Assembly: GCA_963750995.1 (NCBI GenBank)
Contig: CAVVST010000003.1
Coordinates: 221,018 to 285,017 of the forward strand
Length of the DNA: 64,000 bases
Reading direction: 5' to 3'
Source: CAVVST01 sp963750995
Lineage (GTDB): Bacteria > Acidobacteriota > Vicinamibacteria > Vicinamibacterales > UBA2999
Shown here: positions 38,314 through 46,332 of the stretch, in pieces
How positions within the stretch are numbered: the first letter of the stretch is position 1
Layout: every line of letters begins with the position of its first letter
Position numbers and translations under genes: made by a program
Notes under the pieces: generated by a model
What the model was told of the DNA's origin: nothing
Databases searched by the model: none
What the model saw: the letters and a program-made list of their open reading frames with translations, nothing else

Positions 38314-38828
38314 ATGACCAAGACGATGCGAGTGAGGTTGGTGAGCGCCGTGATCGGGGAACCCTACGACCGCAGGTCCGGTGGATCCGCTGCTGCTCCA
38401 AGATCTCGCCCTGTCGTACCGCATCCTGACTGACCGCGGCGTCATGGATGGCCTCGGGCACGGGAGCATCAGACACCCGGCGAATCCGACGCACTACGTC
38501 ATTTCGCGTAACCGGGCGACCGGATTGGTCTCACCCGGCGATCTCATCGAGATGGACCTCGACTCGCGCCCCGTCGATCCGAACGCGAGGTTGTACGGCG
38601 AAGTGGCCATACACGCGGAACACCTACTATGACGCCGCGGGTGAACTGAGAGCGACCGGTGCGCGCAGCGACTTTGCGCGCCAGTGGGACCTCTGGAAAT
38701 ACGAGTCGTGCCTGAAGGCCGGGTTCTGCAAGCCGGAGCTCGAGGCCGGGCGTGGAGCTGGCGGGCGCGGCGGACGTGCCGGTGTCGCGGGAGGACGCGG
38801 CGGCGGACGCGGCGCAGCACCCGAATAA
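38314..38828 (+). pseudogene. Second class II aldolase copy, two internal deletions
   Basis: ATG at 38314 after CAGGAGAACACG. Against the copy at 31746 it has lost most of the signal peptide (GCCGTGATCGGGGAACCC joins directly to the linker). It has also lost about 380 bp in the middle: GTGGCCATACACGCGGAA joins CACCTACTATGACGCC. The zinc-ligand His segments fall in the deleted part. The start region (MDPLLLQDLALSYRILTDRG) and the Gly/Arg tail are intact and nearly identical to copy one. Non-functional. Confidence 0.87.
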
Positions 38829-38839
38829 GCCGTCCACGG

Positions 38840-38867
38840 GAAGCCCACCTCACCCGAGGCGGGCTTC
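38840..38867 (+). terminator. Hairpin after the aldolase remnant
   Basis: GAAGCCC-a-CCTC, a 4-nt loop, then GAGG-c-GGGCTTC: 11 bp with one internal mismatch, followed by GTT. Lies between convergent genes, so it may stop both. Confidence 0.65.
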
Positions 38868-38889
38868 GTTCTCCATCCGGGCTCGCGCG

Positions 38890-39393
38890 CTATTTTTTCA
38901 GACCGCTATTTCGGTCGTACGCGGCGCTTGCGGCCTGGGATTCGCCGTCCTGGGTCACGGTCTTCTTCACCGTGAGGACGTTGCCGCTGACGACCCAGGT
39001 TTCCCTGAACTCCGCGACCGTGTCGCCGGCAGGCGAAGGAAACGAGCGGCGCGACGTGATGACGAGCGCCGCGCCCTCGAACCTGGCTTCTCCTGTCTCC
39101 GTGATTCCGGCCGGCGCTTCCACGCTCACCTTGCTCCCATCGAGCCTGTAGACCGCCGCGAATGGCGCCTGCCGCACGCTACGTCGCGTGACCGACAGCT
39201 CGGTCGGCGACTGCGCGACGACCATTTCGCTCGGGAACGGAACGTCAATCCCACCTCCACCGACCGGTGACTCGCTGAGGTCGTAGTTGAGCCGCCAGGT
39301 ACCGGACAGGTCGGGTCTCGCCTGGGCGAAGGTGCCTGGAGAGGCTGCCAGGACGAGAATGATCGAGGCGGCGAACGCCATCGGTCTACGCAT
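38890..39393 (-). CDS. Calycin-like secreted protein
   Basis: 167 residues; AGGAGAACAAC precedes the ATG. Signal peptide ends PGTFAQ; mature start ARPDLSGTWRLNYDLSES, then VYRLDGSKVSVEAP, RRSFPSPAGDTVAEFRE and KKTVTQDGESQ. Closest relatives are 19629-20126 and the truncated 8020-8337; like them it converges with a gene of another exported family. Function unknown. Confidence 0.75.
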   Translation of the reverse strand: MRRPMAFAASIILVLAASPGTFAQARPDLSGTWRLNYDLSESPVGGGGIDVPFPSEMVVAQSPTELSVTRRSVRQAPFAAVYRLDGSKVSVEAPAGITETGEARFEGAALVITSRRSFPSPAGDTVAEFRETWVVSGNVLTVKKTVTQDGESQAASAAYDRNSGLKK

Positions 39394-39545
39394 GTTGTTC
39401 TCCTGTATCCGGCCCGAACCCGGGCTGATTTCCGCGTCTGCCGCACCCGCGGACCACGTTGACATTCCCACTGATTCGGACGTAACTATAGCGCCGCCGA
39501 ACCGGGCGAAATTCTCAGCAGGGCGACGAAGCGGGGAAACCACAT

Positions 39546-39591
39546 GATGCTCGCGCGCTTCTTCAAGTTCAGCATGCAGTTTGATTTCTAG
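39546..39591 (+). pseudogene. C-terminal relic of a fifth TonB-dependent receptor
   Basis: Encodes MLARFFKFSMQFDF and stop, the exact outer-membrane barrel ending of the receptors in this window. It is followed by a GGGAAA...TTTCCC hairpin (39611-39632) like those after intact receptors. Nothing of the receptor is recognisable upstream. Confidence 0.75.
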
Positions 39592-39610
39592 AAAGTAGAA
39601 GGAGGGTGGC

Positions 39611-39632
39611 GGGAAAAGCATGGCCTTTCCCC
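39611..39632 (+). terminator. Hairpin after the receptor relic
   Basis: GGGAAAAGC pairs with GCCTTTCCC across a 3-nt loop with one mismatch. Same character as the hairpins at 25398 and 31343. Confidence 0.5.
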
Positions 39633-39700
39633 CCGTTCGATGCGGTGTTACGGCGAAGCCGTCGATGGCCTGTGCGGAAGAGACGAAGGAGTAAGGTGTT

Positions 39701-40558
39701 ATGTCGAGGTTAATTCGAACCGTAGGTGTGTGGGGTCTCCTGGGTCTCGGTCTGGCCGGTTTGCCCGCCCATGCGGAGGGTCAGGGCGGTGTGTCGGCAC
39801 CCCCACCGCCGAGACAGGAGCCGCAGCGGTCGATCGAAATCGACGAGGTGCCGGTGTTCTTCCGGGAGGACTGGCGGTACGATCCCAGCGGGCCTAACGT
39901 CAATAGTCCGAGGGAGCCGGAGCATCCAGTCTCGCAAGGGGACGTCTTGAACCCGAACCTGGAAGTGCGCGTGTACGGCGACGCGGTTGGCACCCGGACT
40001 GTCCTGCAGCCGGAGAACCGGGACACGAAGCCCGGCGGTGGCGAGGGACTGGTCTATGTGATGTCGCTGCTGTGCGGAACCAACCTCGATCGCGACGACC
40101 AGTCCGGAAAGGTGGTTCTCGGTCCCTCGACGCATGCGAACTGCTTGATCACGCTCAGGCACAGGAACAACGACGTGGATCTGTCTGGAGTGGCCACCAT
40201 CAAGTGGCGCACGAGGGTGAGCGGGTTTCACTGCCTTCGTCCCGTCCTGAAGCTCGCCAGCGGACAATGGCTCGTTGGCGACAAGTGTACCCAGGGCCCC
40301 CAGACGAGCTGGGCGGAGCAGGAGATTCAATTAGTTGACGTGCGATGGCGGAATCTGAACATCAACGAGGTCGTCGAGGCCCGCGACGGGTACTGGGTGG
40401 ATTTCCCGGACCTCAGCCGGGTGGAAGAAATCGGGTTTACTGATCTGATGAGGGGCGCCGGTCACGGATCCGGCGGCGGCTCCCGCATCGACTGGATCGA
40501 GGTCCACGGCAAGCCGGTTCCACGCGGGGCCTCGCGCGGCACGGGCGCCACCCGGTAG
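39701..40558 (+). CDS. Secreted protein of unknown function
   Basis: 285 residues; AAGGAG lies 10 bases before the ATG. Signal peptide ends PAHAEGQ. Mature part begins with a Pro-rich linker, then SIEIDEVPVFFREDW and a beta-rich region with Cys in LLCGTN, ANCLITL, FHCLRP and DKCTQG (possible disulfides), and Trp/Asp-rich strands (WRNLNINEV, YWVDFPDLS). The pattern resembles a jelly-roll (laminin G-like or sugar-binding) fold, but no family is certain. Followed by WEGDTL and DUF6152 genes on the same strand. Confidence 0.65.
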   Translation: MSRLIRTVGVWGLLGLGLAGLPAHAEGQGGVSAPPPPRQEPQRSIEIDEVPVFFREDWRYDPSGPNVNSPREPEHPVSQGDVLNPNLEVRVYGDAVGTRTVLQPENRDTKPGGGEGLVYVMSLLCGTNLDRDDQSGKVVLGPSTHANCLITLRHRNNDVDLSGVATIKWRTRVSGFHCLRPVLKLASGQWLVGDKCTQGPQTSWAEQEIQLVDVRWRNLNINEVVEARDGYWVDFPDLSRVEEIGFTDLMRGAGHGSGGGSRIDWIEVHGKPVPRGASRGTGATR

Positions 40559-40615
40559 AATCCGGGGGGTTGAATCTTCACAAGGAGTTACCCGGAATGG
40601 TCGGATCGCGTCCAG

Positions 40616-41473
40616 ATGTTGATGGTCGGCCTGTTGGGTGCGGTGTTGGTCGTTCCCGTTCACGCCTTCGCGCAGAGCAGCTCGACGACGACCTGGCCCG
40701 ATCCGGTTCCCGATCGGCGGCCAGTCGCCGAGAAGGACAAGAAGCCGGCGCCGCGGCGCACCATTGCCGGAATGTGGGGCTCGAGGCTGGGCAACCAGGC
40801 AAAAGGCGTGCAGTTGAGGCCCAACGACGGCAGTCCGGAAAACGAACTGCCGTACACGCCCCTCGGCCTGGAACTGTACAAATCCCATAAGGCCCTCGAA
40901 GGGGCCAACGCCGTTCCCCCGGCCCAGACCAACGATCCCAGGGTTGCCTGCGAGCCGTTGGGGTTTCCCCGCTATAACCACTACGACCTCGGGGTTCAGA
41001 TCTTCCAGGACGAGTTCAAGGTGGCGATTCTGTACCACTACGACTACCGGTGGCGCATCATCTGGACCGACGGCCGGTCATTCCCGAAGCTGGTGGACGG
41101 CGGCGTGGAAATAGACGGCCAGTATCGAGAGCAGCGGTTCTTCGGATATTCGGTCGGCAGATGGATAGACGATTACACGCTCGAGGTTCAAACGGTCGGG
41201 ACGTTGCCCGAAGACCGGGTATGGCTCGACAACACCGGCCGGCCGATCAGCGACCAGGCGCGCATCACCGAAACGTTCCGGCGGTTGGACAACGACACCC
41301 TCGAGTGGTCGGAGACGATCGACGACCCGAAGATCTATACGCGGCCGTGGCAGACGATGAAGATACCGATGACGTTGCAGGATCCCCGCACCGACGTGCT
41401 GACGCGCTACTGTTCGCCATATGAAACCGATGCCTACAACAAGGCGTATGGCGATTCCGCGAGCGGCAAGTAG
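40616..41473 (+). CDS. WEGDTL-related secreted protein, start uncertain
   Basis: 285 residues from ATG 40616. Signal peptide ends VHAFAQ. Family features: GMWGSRLGNQ, the hallmark altered to GRWIDDYTLEVQTVG, then ITETFRRLDNDTLEWSET and IYTRPWQTMKIPM. The best ribosome site (CAAGGAG) is 30 bases upstream and properly spaced for an ATG at 40597 in another frame. One extra base between 40597 and 40616 would explain this, as in neighbouring genes. DUF6152 follows 33 bp later. Confidence 0.78.
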   Translation: MLMVGLLGAVLVVPVHAFAQSSSTTTWPDPVPDRRPVAEKDKKPAPRRTIAGMWGSRLGNQAKGVQLRPNDGSPENELPYTPLGLELYKSHKALEGANAVPPAQTNDPRVACEPLGFPRYNHYDLGVQIFQDEFKVAILYHYDYRWRIIWTDGRSFPKLVDGGVEIDGQYREQRFFGYSVGRWIDDYTLEVQTVGTLPEDRVWLDNTGRPISDQARITETFRRLDNDTLEWSETIDDPKIYTRPWQTMKIPMTLQDPRTDVLTRYCSPYETDAYNKAYGDSASGK

Positions 41474-41506
41474 TCTCGGAGAACACAAGGGACAAGGGGA
41501 CGGACA

Positions 41507-41923
41507 ATGAGAAACAGGCTGGTCATCGTGTTCACTCTGGCTGCGGCGATCCTGGCTTCGACTCCGTTAATCGCGCACCACACCGGATCTACTCTGTTGT
41601 CCGAAACCACCGTGACGCTGAAGGGCGTGGTGAAGACATGGCTGTGGTCCAATCCGCATTGTTTGCTGACGCTCGAGGTCACCGGGGCTGACGGCCAGGT
41701 CGTGCAGTGGGTGGTGGAAGCCCAGGCGCCGAACAGCATCTATCCCGCCGGCTATCGCAATAACACCTTCAAGCCCGGGGACCAGGTGACCGTCACATTG
41801 AACCCGGTTGCGAATGGCCGTCCCTACGGTCGCATCGCGCGGGTCGTGCTCGCTGATGGGACCACACTGGGCGGTGGGGGCGATGGAGGCGGAGCCCGCG
41901 GCCGCGGCGCAGCAGCGCAGTAA
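41507..41923 (+). CDS. DUF6152 secreted protein
   Basis: 138 residues. Signal peptide ends TPLIA and the mature start is HHTGSTLL. Core: VTLKGVV, WSNPHCLLTLEV, VQWVVEAQAPNSIYPAG, GDQVTVTLNP. The C-terminus is a Gly/Arg tail (GGDGGGARGRGAAAQ). A Cys directly after the NPH motif is unique among the six copies. Same strand and close to the WEGDTL gene. Confidence 0.83.
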   Translation: MRNRLVIVFTLAAAILASTPLIAHHTGSTLLSETTVTLKGVVKTWLWSNPHCLLTLEVTGADGQVVQWVVEAQAPNSIYPAGYRNNTFKPGDQVTVTLNPVANGRPYGRIARVVLADGTTLGGGGDGGGARGRGAAAQ

Positions 41924-42122
41924 CCCGACGCGGGCATCCCGTTTCATTCCCCGACACGCCGGGCTCCTCCTGACCCGGCGCGCGCGCTCCTCTGCCGAAA
42001 AATCTACCTCGTCTGCCAGCACCGCGAGCCCTTCAGTTATCGTCTGCCGCGGTTGGACAGGAAATTGAAAGCTGCTCCCCATAACTGTCACGAGGTAACG
42101 TCCACACGGGGGAGGCGCTCCA

Positions 42123-42602
42123 ATGTCTACTGCCACTACGACTGACATGACGATCACGCGCCAGATGCTGATTGAGAAACTCAACGAGGACCTGGCGCGC
42201 GAGTACCAGGCAATCATTGCGTATGTCACCTACTCTCAGGTGCTGAAGGGCGCGGAATACATGGCAATCGCCGCGGAGCTCGAGGTCCACGCCGGCGAGG
42301 AACTGAAGCACGCGTTGACCATTGCTAAACAGATTGACTACCTCGGCGGAACGCCGGGCACCACTGCCCTGCCGGTCAAGCAGACCGACGATGCGCGCGA
42401 GATGTTGCGGGCGGACCTGGACAATGAGACCGCGACGATTCGCGCCTATCGTGAGCGTGTCGTTCAGTGTGAAGCGCTACAGGAGTACGCGATCGCCGAG
42501 GACATCCGCGAGATCCTGCGGCAGGAGCAGGAGCACCAGATCGATCTGGCGACCGCGCTTGGTGAAAACGTGCCCGACATGTCGAAGCGAAGCGCTCGCT
42601 GA
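42123..42602 (+). CDS. Ferritin-like (bacterioferritin-family) diiron protein
   Basis: 159 residues. Four-helix pattern with Glu in LAREYQAIIAY, Glu and E-x-x-H in EVHAGEELKHA, Glu in DNETATIRAY and E-x-x-H in RQEQEHQID, the usual diiron ligands. No signal peptide; cytoplasmic. Could store iron or act as a small oxidase; whether it binds haem cannot be told. A GGGGGAGG site (CACGGGGGAGGCGCTCCA) precedes the ATG. Converges with the next gene at 10 bp. Confidence 0.82.
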   Translation: MSTATTTDMTITRQMLIEKLNEDLAREYQAIIAYVTYSQVLKGAEYMAIAAELEVHAGEELKHALTIAKQIDYLGGTPGTTALPVKQTDDAREMLRADLDNETATIRAYRERVVQCEALQEYAIAEDIREILRQEQEHQIDLATALGENVPDMSKRSAR

Positions 42603-42612
42603 CGCCACGACG

Positions 42613-43071
42613 CTACAACCATCGTCGAACGCGTACTTGATAGGCTGCATACTTCTGTCCGAACAACGCCGTCAGAACGCGCTCCTCCGGTGCGATTTGG
42701 AAGCGATTTATATAGAGGAAGTAGACAGGAAGAAACAGGAAGGCAAGTCCGTTCGACAAGAAGAGCGCCCAACCCAACAACATCGTGAGACCGCCCAGGT
42801 ACATGGGATTACGAGAAATCGCGTAGACACCCCAGGTGACCAGGGACGACGCGCGAGGCTTCATCGGATTGACTGTCGTCTTCGCTTTCCGGAACGTTGT
42901 GACACCGAGAATGCCGGTAGCGAATCCGGCCACGCCAAGAACGGCGGCGAGCCAGTTGTGCGCGGGTAAGTCAAAGTGAAGTAGTGGTGCAGCCCGCGAG
43001 ATCAGCCACATGGACACCGCCAGGACCAGCAAGAGTGCCGGTGGCGGGATTTTCGATTCAAGTGAAGGCAT
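42613..43071 (-). CDS. Isoprenylcysteine carboxyl methyltransferase (ICMT)-like membrane methyltransferase
   Basis: 152 residues with about four hydrophobic segments. The family signature is clear in the second half: GVYAISRNPMYLGGLTMLLG, then APEERVLTALFGQKYAAYQ and VRRWL. Inner-membrane SAM-dependent methyltransferase; bacterial members modify lipids, quinols or unknown small molecules. Confidence 0.83.
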   Translation of the reverse strand: MPSLESKIPPPALLLVLAVSMWLISRAAPLLHFDLPAHNWLAAVLGVAGFATGILGVTTFRKAKTTVNPMKPRASSLVTWGVYAISRNPMYLGGLTMLLGWALFLSNGLAFLFLPVYFLYINRFQIAPEERVLTALFGQKYAAYQVRVRRWL

Positions 43072-43124
43072 GCCGCATACTACTCGATCGGATTGAGCCG
43101 AATCGCGGCGCGGCAGCGCAGTAA

Positions 43125-44429
43125 CTACGGCAGCTGCGAGAGCTGCTCGAGGAGCTTGCCGCGCGCGCTGTCAGCCGGCACCAGCCGCTGCACGCGCTCG
43201 CCGGAGAACACCTCGCCCGTGTAGATGTAGCCACGCGAGTCGGTCGCCGCCAGCTCCAGGCCGAAGAACTGCCCGCCGTTGTCGCCCATGCTCCCGTAGC
43301 GGCCGGCGATGGCGCCGTCGGCGCGGTTGACGAACCAGATCGTGTTGTTCTTCATGTCGGCGACGTAGAGATACTTCTGCTCCTTGTCAGCCGAGAACGT
43401 GACGCCCCCGGCGACGCCACGGCTCCCGGTCTCGCCGCGCTTCGTCCCCGGCGGCGAGAAGACCAGCTCTTTCACGAACTTCCCTTCCCTCGTTGTCACG
43501 TGAATGCGATCCGCCATGCGGTCGGCGGCATACACGAACCCGTCCCGGGAGACGTTGATCGTCAGGTGCGACTGGAACTCTTTCGGCGGGGTGCTGCCCA
43601 CCCACTCGTGATCGGCGGGGTCGAGCGAGATGTCCGCCAGCTTGTGCCCGTAGGCGCCCCAGCCGCGCTTGAACGCCAGCGTGTCGAGGTCGAACACGAG
43701 CACGCGCCCGCCGAGATAGTTGTCCGCGACGTAGATCTCGTTGTGCGCCTCGTCGACGCGAATCTCCTCGATCGTGCCGACCACCATCGGCGTGGACGGC
43801 GGATACTTCGCATGGAACGCTGACATCGCCTTCGCCGCCGCGGCCGGCTCCGGCGCGCTGGCGGCCGCCGCGGCCGGCGGCAGCAGGAACCTGGTGATCG
43901 GCGCGGGACCGCCGCGCCCCGCGACGCGCGGCGCAATCGAGGCCGGCTGGTTCGGACCGCCGCCAAGGCGCTCGGGGATACGGGCGATCTCCCCCACCAG
44001 CTTGCCGGTCCGCGTGTCGTACTTCCGGACCGTATCCTGCCCCAGGTAGGCGAACCCGCGGTCGTCAACGTCCATGCCGTGGCCCTGCGGCGCGTCGAAT
44101 GAGCCGAGCACGGTTCCATCCTTGCCGAGGTGAATCATCGCCGGTGCGCGCACGCAGCAATCGGAGACGCCGAGCTCGGCCTCGAGCTCGAGGCTCGTCA
44201 GGTCGCCCGGTCGCTGATAGATCCAGACGTTGTCGTCCCTGTCGATGCCCAGTCCGATGACGCCGCCGATCTTCCATCTGTTCGGCAGCGGCTTCGGCCA
44301 GTCGGGGTCGAACTTGTAGCGCGGCGCGTTCGGGCCCTGGGCCCCCACACCGACGAGCAGCCCCGTCGCACCCAGCGCAACGGCAAGGACGACAGCATTC
44401 ACGCGCGCGCGATCAACACTCTTCTTCAT
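43125..44429 (-). CDS. Secreted NHL-repeat beta-propeller protein
   Basis: 434 residues, signal peptide ending VGVGAQG. Opening APRYKFDPDWPKPLPNRWK, then propeller blades: GIDRDDNVWIYQRPG, GMDVDDRGFAYLGQDT, IRVDEAHNEIYVADNY, NVSRDGFVYAADR, FSADKEQKYLYVADMKN, AATDSRGYIYTGEV. An Ala/Pro-rich linker sits mid-protein. Intact paralogue of 16375-17693. Last gene of an operon with WEGDTL and DUF6152 genes. A binding or scaffold role in the periplasm is likely; no catalytic residues are obvious. Confidence 0.85.
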   Translation of the reverse strand: MKKSVDRARVNAVVLAVALGATGLLVGVGAQGPNAPRYKFDPDWPKPLPNRWKIGGVIGLGIDRDDNVWIYQRPGDLTSLELEAELGVSDCCVRAPAMIHLGKDGTVLGSFDAPQGHGMDVDDRGFAYLGQDTVRKYDTRTGKLVGEIARIPERLGGGPNQPASIAPRVAGRGGPAPITRFLLPPAAAAASAPEPAAAAKAMSAFHAKYPPSTPMVVGTIEEIRVDEAHNEIYVADNYLGGRVLVFDLDTLAFKRGWGAYGHKLADISLDPADHEWVGSTPPKEFQSHLTINVSRDGFVYAADRMADRIHVTTREGKFVKELVFSPPGTKRGETGSRGVAGGVTFSADKEQKYLYVADMKNNTIWFVNRADGAIAGRYGSMGDNGGQFFGLELAATDSRGYIYTGEVFSGERVQRLVPADSARGKLLEQLSQLP

Positions 44430-44458
44430 GCACACTCTCTGTCCCAGCGAATAGAGGA

Positions 44459-45232
44459 TTACCGTCGAATGGGAATCGGCGACGGCACGCCGAGGAAGCG
44501 TTCGCGAAAACGCAGCTCGTCGGAGATGGTGTAGATCGTCTCGATCATCGCGCCGTCCTCGACCCGCTGGTACTGTATCTCGGCCGACCACGGCTTTGTG
44601 AACGCGACCGGATCCTCGAACGTGAAGTGCATCGTCAGGGTGTTGCCGTCGCGCCGGATACGCTCGACGATGTGCAGGTCCTCGCTGTGGGGAACGCCCT
44701 GTCCCGTGATCCAGGTCGAGGGCTTGTACCCGGTTGAATCGACGACCAGCGTGTCGCCCTCCCACTTGCCGACCGCGTTGCCGTACCACGTCGGCGGGTC
44801 GTCTGGCGAGTGCTCCTTGTTGATCGCGATCTGACGCCAGTTCTGGTTGTATTCCCACAGGTGGTAGACGTAGTCGTCGGTCTGCACCAGCTTGAACTTC
44901 ATCGGATGCATCTGGATCCGCGGGTACCCATTCGGGTCGGCGTACAGGACCGCGGGGTCGGTCGTCTCGCGGAAGTCATTGGTCGAGAATGTCGGCTTCT
45001 CCAACTTCATCTTTTCGGTGGCCCATGGTGTGAGCGGGAAGCCCTCAGCCGGACGCAATGAGGCGCCGCCCGGGCCGGCGGGGTGAACCCAGGTACCAGA
45101 AATATCCGGACGCTGAGCTTCGGGCGCCGAAGCCTCGGCGGAGGCGGCCGGCGGTGCACTCTCCCCCGCACAGCCGGCCACGGCTGTTGCCAGGAGTCCC
45201 GCCGTCACGAAGAGAAGACCGTGCGCCCTCAT
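44459..45232 (-). CDS. WEGDTL-family lipoprotein
   Basis: 257 residues. N-terminal lipobox TAVAGCAG marks a lipid-anchored protein, unlike the soluble paralogues. Core: PDISGTWVHP, NAVGKWEGDTLVVDSTGY, HIVERIRRDGNTLTMHFTF and AFTKPWSAEIQYQ. Its start overlaps the DUF6152 stop by 4 bp, so the two are translationally coupled. NHL gene follows 29 bp later. Confidence 0.85.
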   Translation of the reverse strand: MRAHGLLFVTAGLLATAVAGCAGESAPPAASAEASAPEAQRPDISGTWVHPAGPGGASLRPAEGFPLTPWATEKMKLEKPTFSTNDFRETTDPAVLYADPNGYPRIQMHPMKFKLVQTDDYVYHLWEYNQNWRQIAINKEHSPDDPPTWYGNAVGKWEGDTLVVDSTGYKPSTWITGQGVPHSEDLHIVERIRRDGNTLTMHFTFEDPVAFTKPWSAEIQYQRVEDGAMIETIYTISDELRFRERFLGVPSPIPIRR

Positions 45233-45597
45233 GCCTGCAGTTCCTTGCCGTTCGCGAGGACCACCTTGACGAGTTTGCCGACGCGGGTCCCGCGCAGTCC
45301 GGGGTTGAACGTGACCGTCACCACGTCTCCCACCTTCAGCGACTTGCTGGTCCAGCCCCGGTTGGCAATGTTCGGTGGAGAACCGAGCTCGAGCAGCCAG
45401 CGCGCGCTCTTGTCATCAACAGATGCGATCCCGATCTCCACGTGTGGATTCGTCCACACGAATTCGGTAATCGTCACCTTCAGCGTGGTTTCCTTGTTGA
45501 CGTCGTAGAGCGATGCCGCTCCATGATGGGCACGCGTAGACATCGAGAGAAGAAGGAGGGTGACGACTCCGGCCAGTACTGACACGCGGCTGCGCAT
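45229..45597 (-). CDS. DUF6152 secreted protein
   Basis: 122 residues from ATG after GAGGGTCTT. Signal peptide ends SMSTRA; mature start HHGAASLYD. Core: TLKVTITEFVWTNPHVEIGI, RWLLELGSPPNIANRG, VGDVVTVTFNPG. First gene of the DUF6152-WEGDTL-NHL operon, overlapping the next by ATGA. 144 bp separate it from a divergent DUF6152 gene. Confidence 0.85.
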   Translation of the reverse strand: MRSRVSVLAGVVTLLLLSMSTRAHHGAASLYDVNKETTLKVTITEFVWTNPHVEIGIASVDDKSARWLLELGSPPNIANRGWTSKSLKVGDVVTVTFNPGLRGTRVGKLVKVVLANGKELQA

Positions 45598-45741
45598 AAG
45601 ACCCTCGTTTGCATGCCGGGTAAACGACGGAAATCGAAGCAGAGTATACAGTGGCAGGTCTGGCCCGGTGCCGGCCAGCTCGGTGGACCAACCCGATCTC
45701 AACCTTGGGGAGATTCGGTAGAATCGCGGTGGAGGTGTCGC

Positions 45742-46119
45742 GTGAACGTTGGACTCCGGACTCTCGCGGTTTTCGTAGGCGTCCTCTGGGTCTCCGCCTC
45801 GCTCTCAGCACATCACTCGTGGCCTGTCAGCTACTCGAAAATGGTGACGGTCAAGGGAACGGTCACGGCGTTGTCCTGGGAGAACCCGCATCCCATGATC
45901 TCCCTCGATGTCCGTGGTACCGACGGGAAGATCGAAAAATGGAGTGTCGGCGGCCCCGCCATCACCCGCATGGAGGCGAGCGGCTGGACCAGGACCACCC
46001 TCAAGGTAGGCGATGTGATTACGGGCATCGGCTATCAGTTTGCCGATGGCGCGAAGACCGTCCGCCTCGAGAAGGTGGTGATGGCCGACGGAAAGGAACT
46101 GCTCGTCTACGGTCGTTGA
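45742..46119 (+). CDS. DUF6152 secreted protein
   Basis: 125 residues from GTG with GGAGG 7 bases upstream. Signal peptide ends SASLSA; mature start HHSWPVSYS. Core: VTVKGTVTALSWENPHPMI, EKWSVGGPAITRMEASGWT, GDVITGIGYQFADG and a C-terminal KELLVYGR. Nearly twin of 46333-46710, with which it converges. Confidence 0.84.
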   Translation: MNVGLRTLAVFVGVLWVSASLSAHHSWPVSYSKMVTVKGTVTALSWENPHPMISLDVRGTDGKIEKWSVGGPAITRMEASGWTRTTLKVGDVITGIGYQFADGAKTVRLEKVVMADGKELLVYGR

Positions 46120-46332
46120 TCGTCCTCGCGACTGCCGTTCATGACCTCGAGTACGCCGGTGCCGGTTTCGCCGAGATCCTTGGTGACGGCGAGTGCCGCG
46201 ACGCGTACTTCATCGACGTGAGCGAAGCTCACAAACACGCGCATCCCACGATTCTCAGCCAGTGGAGTCGTGAGTGCGTCGCGGCGGATTCAGACGGCGC
46301 TTACCTGTGCCTAAACGCGCGAGTCAGCTGGC
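46120..46332. other. Gap between convergent DUF6152 genes
   Basis: 213 bp. The minus strand could encode a 45-residue peptide beginning MRVFVSFAHVDEVRV, without a convincing ribosome site or known match; perhaps a degraded gene end. No clear terminator hairpin was seen. Confidence 0.3.

Noticed and set aside
38313..38828. Two separate small genes at the aldolase copy
   Set aside because: Both frames are halves of the same aldolase sequence joined by an internal deletion.
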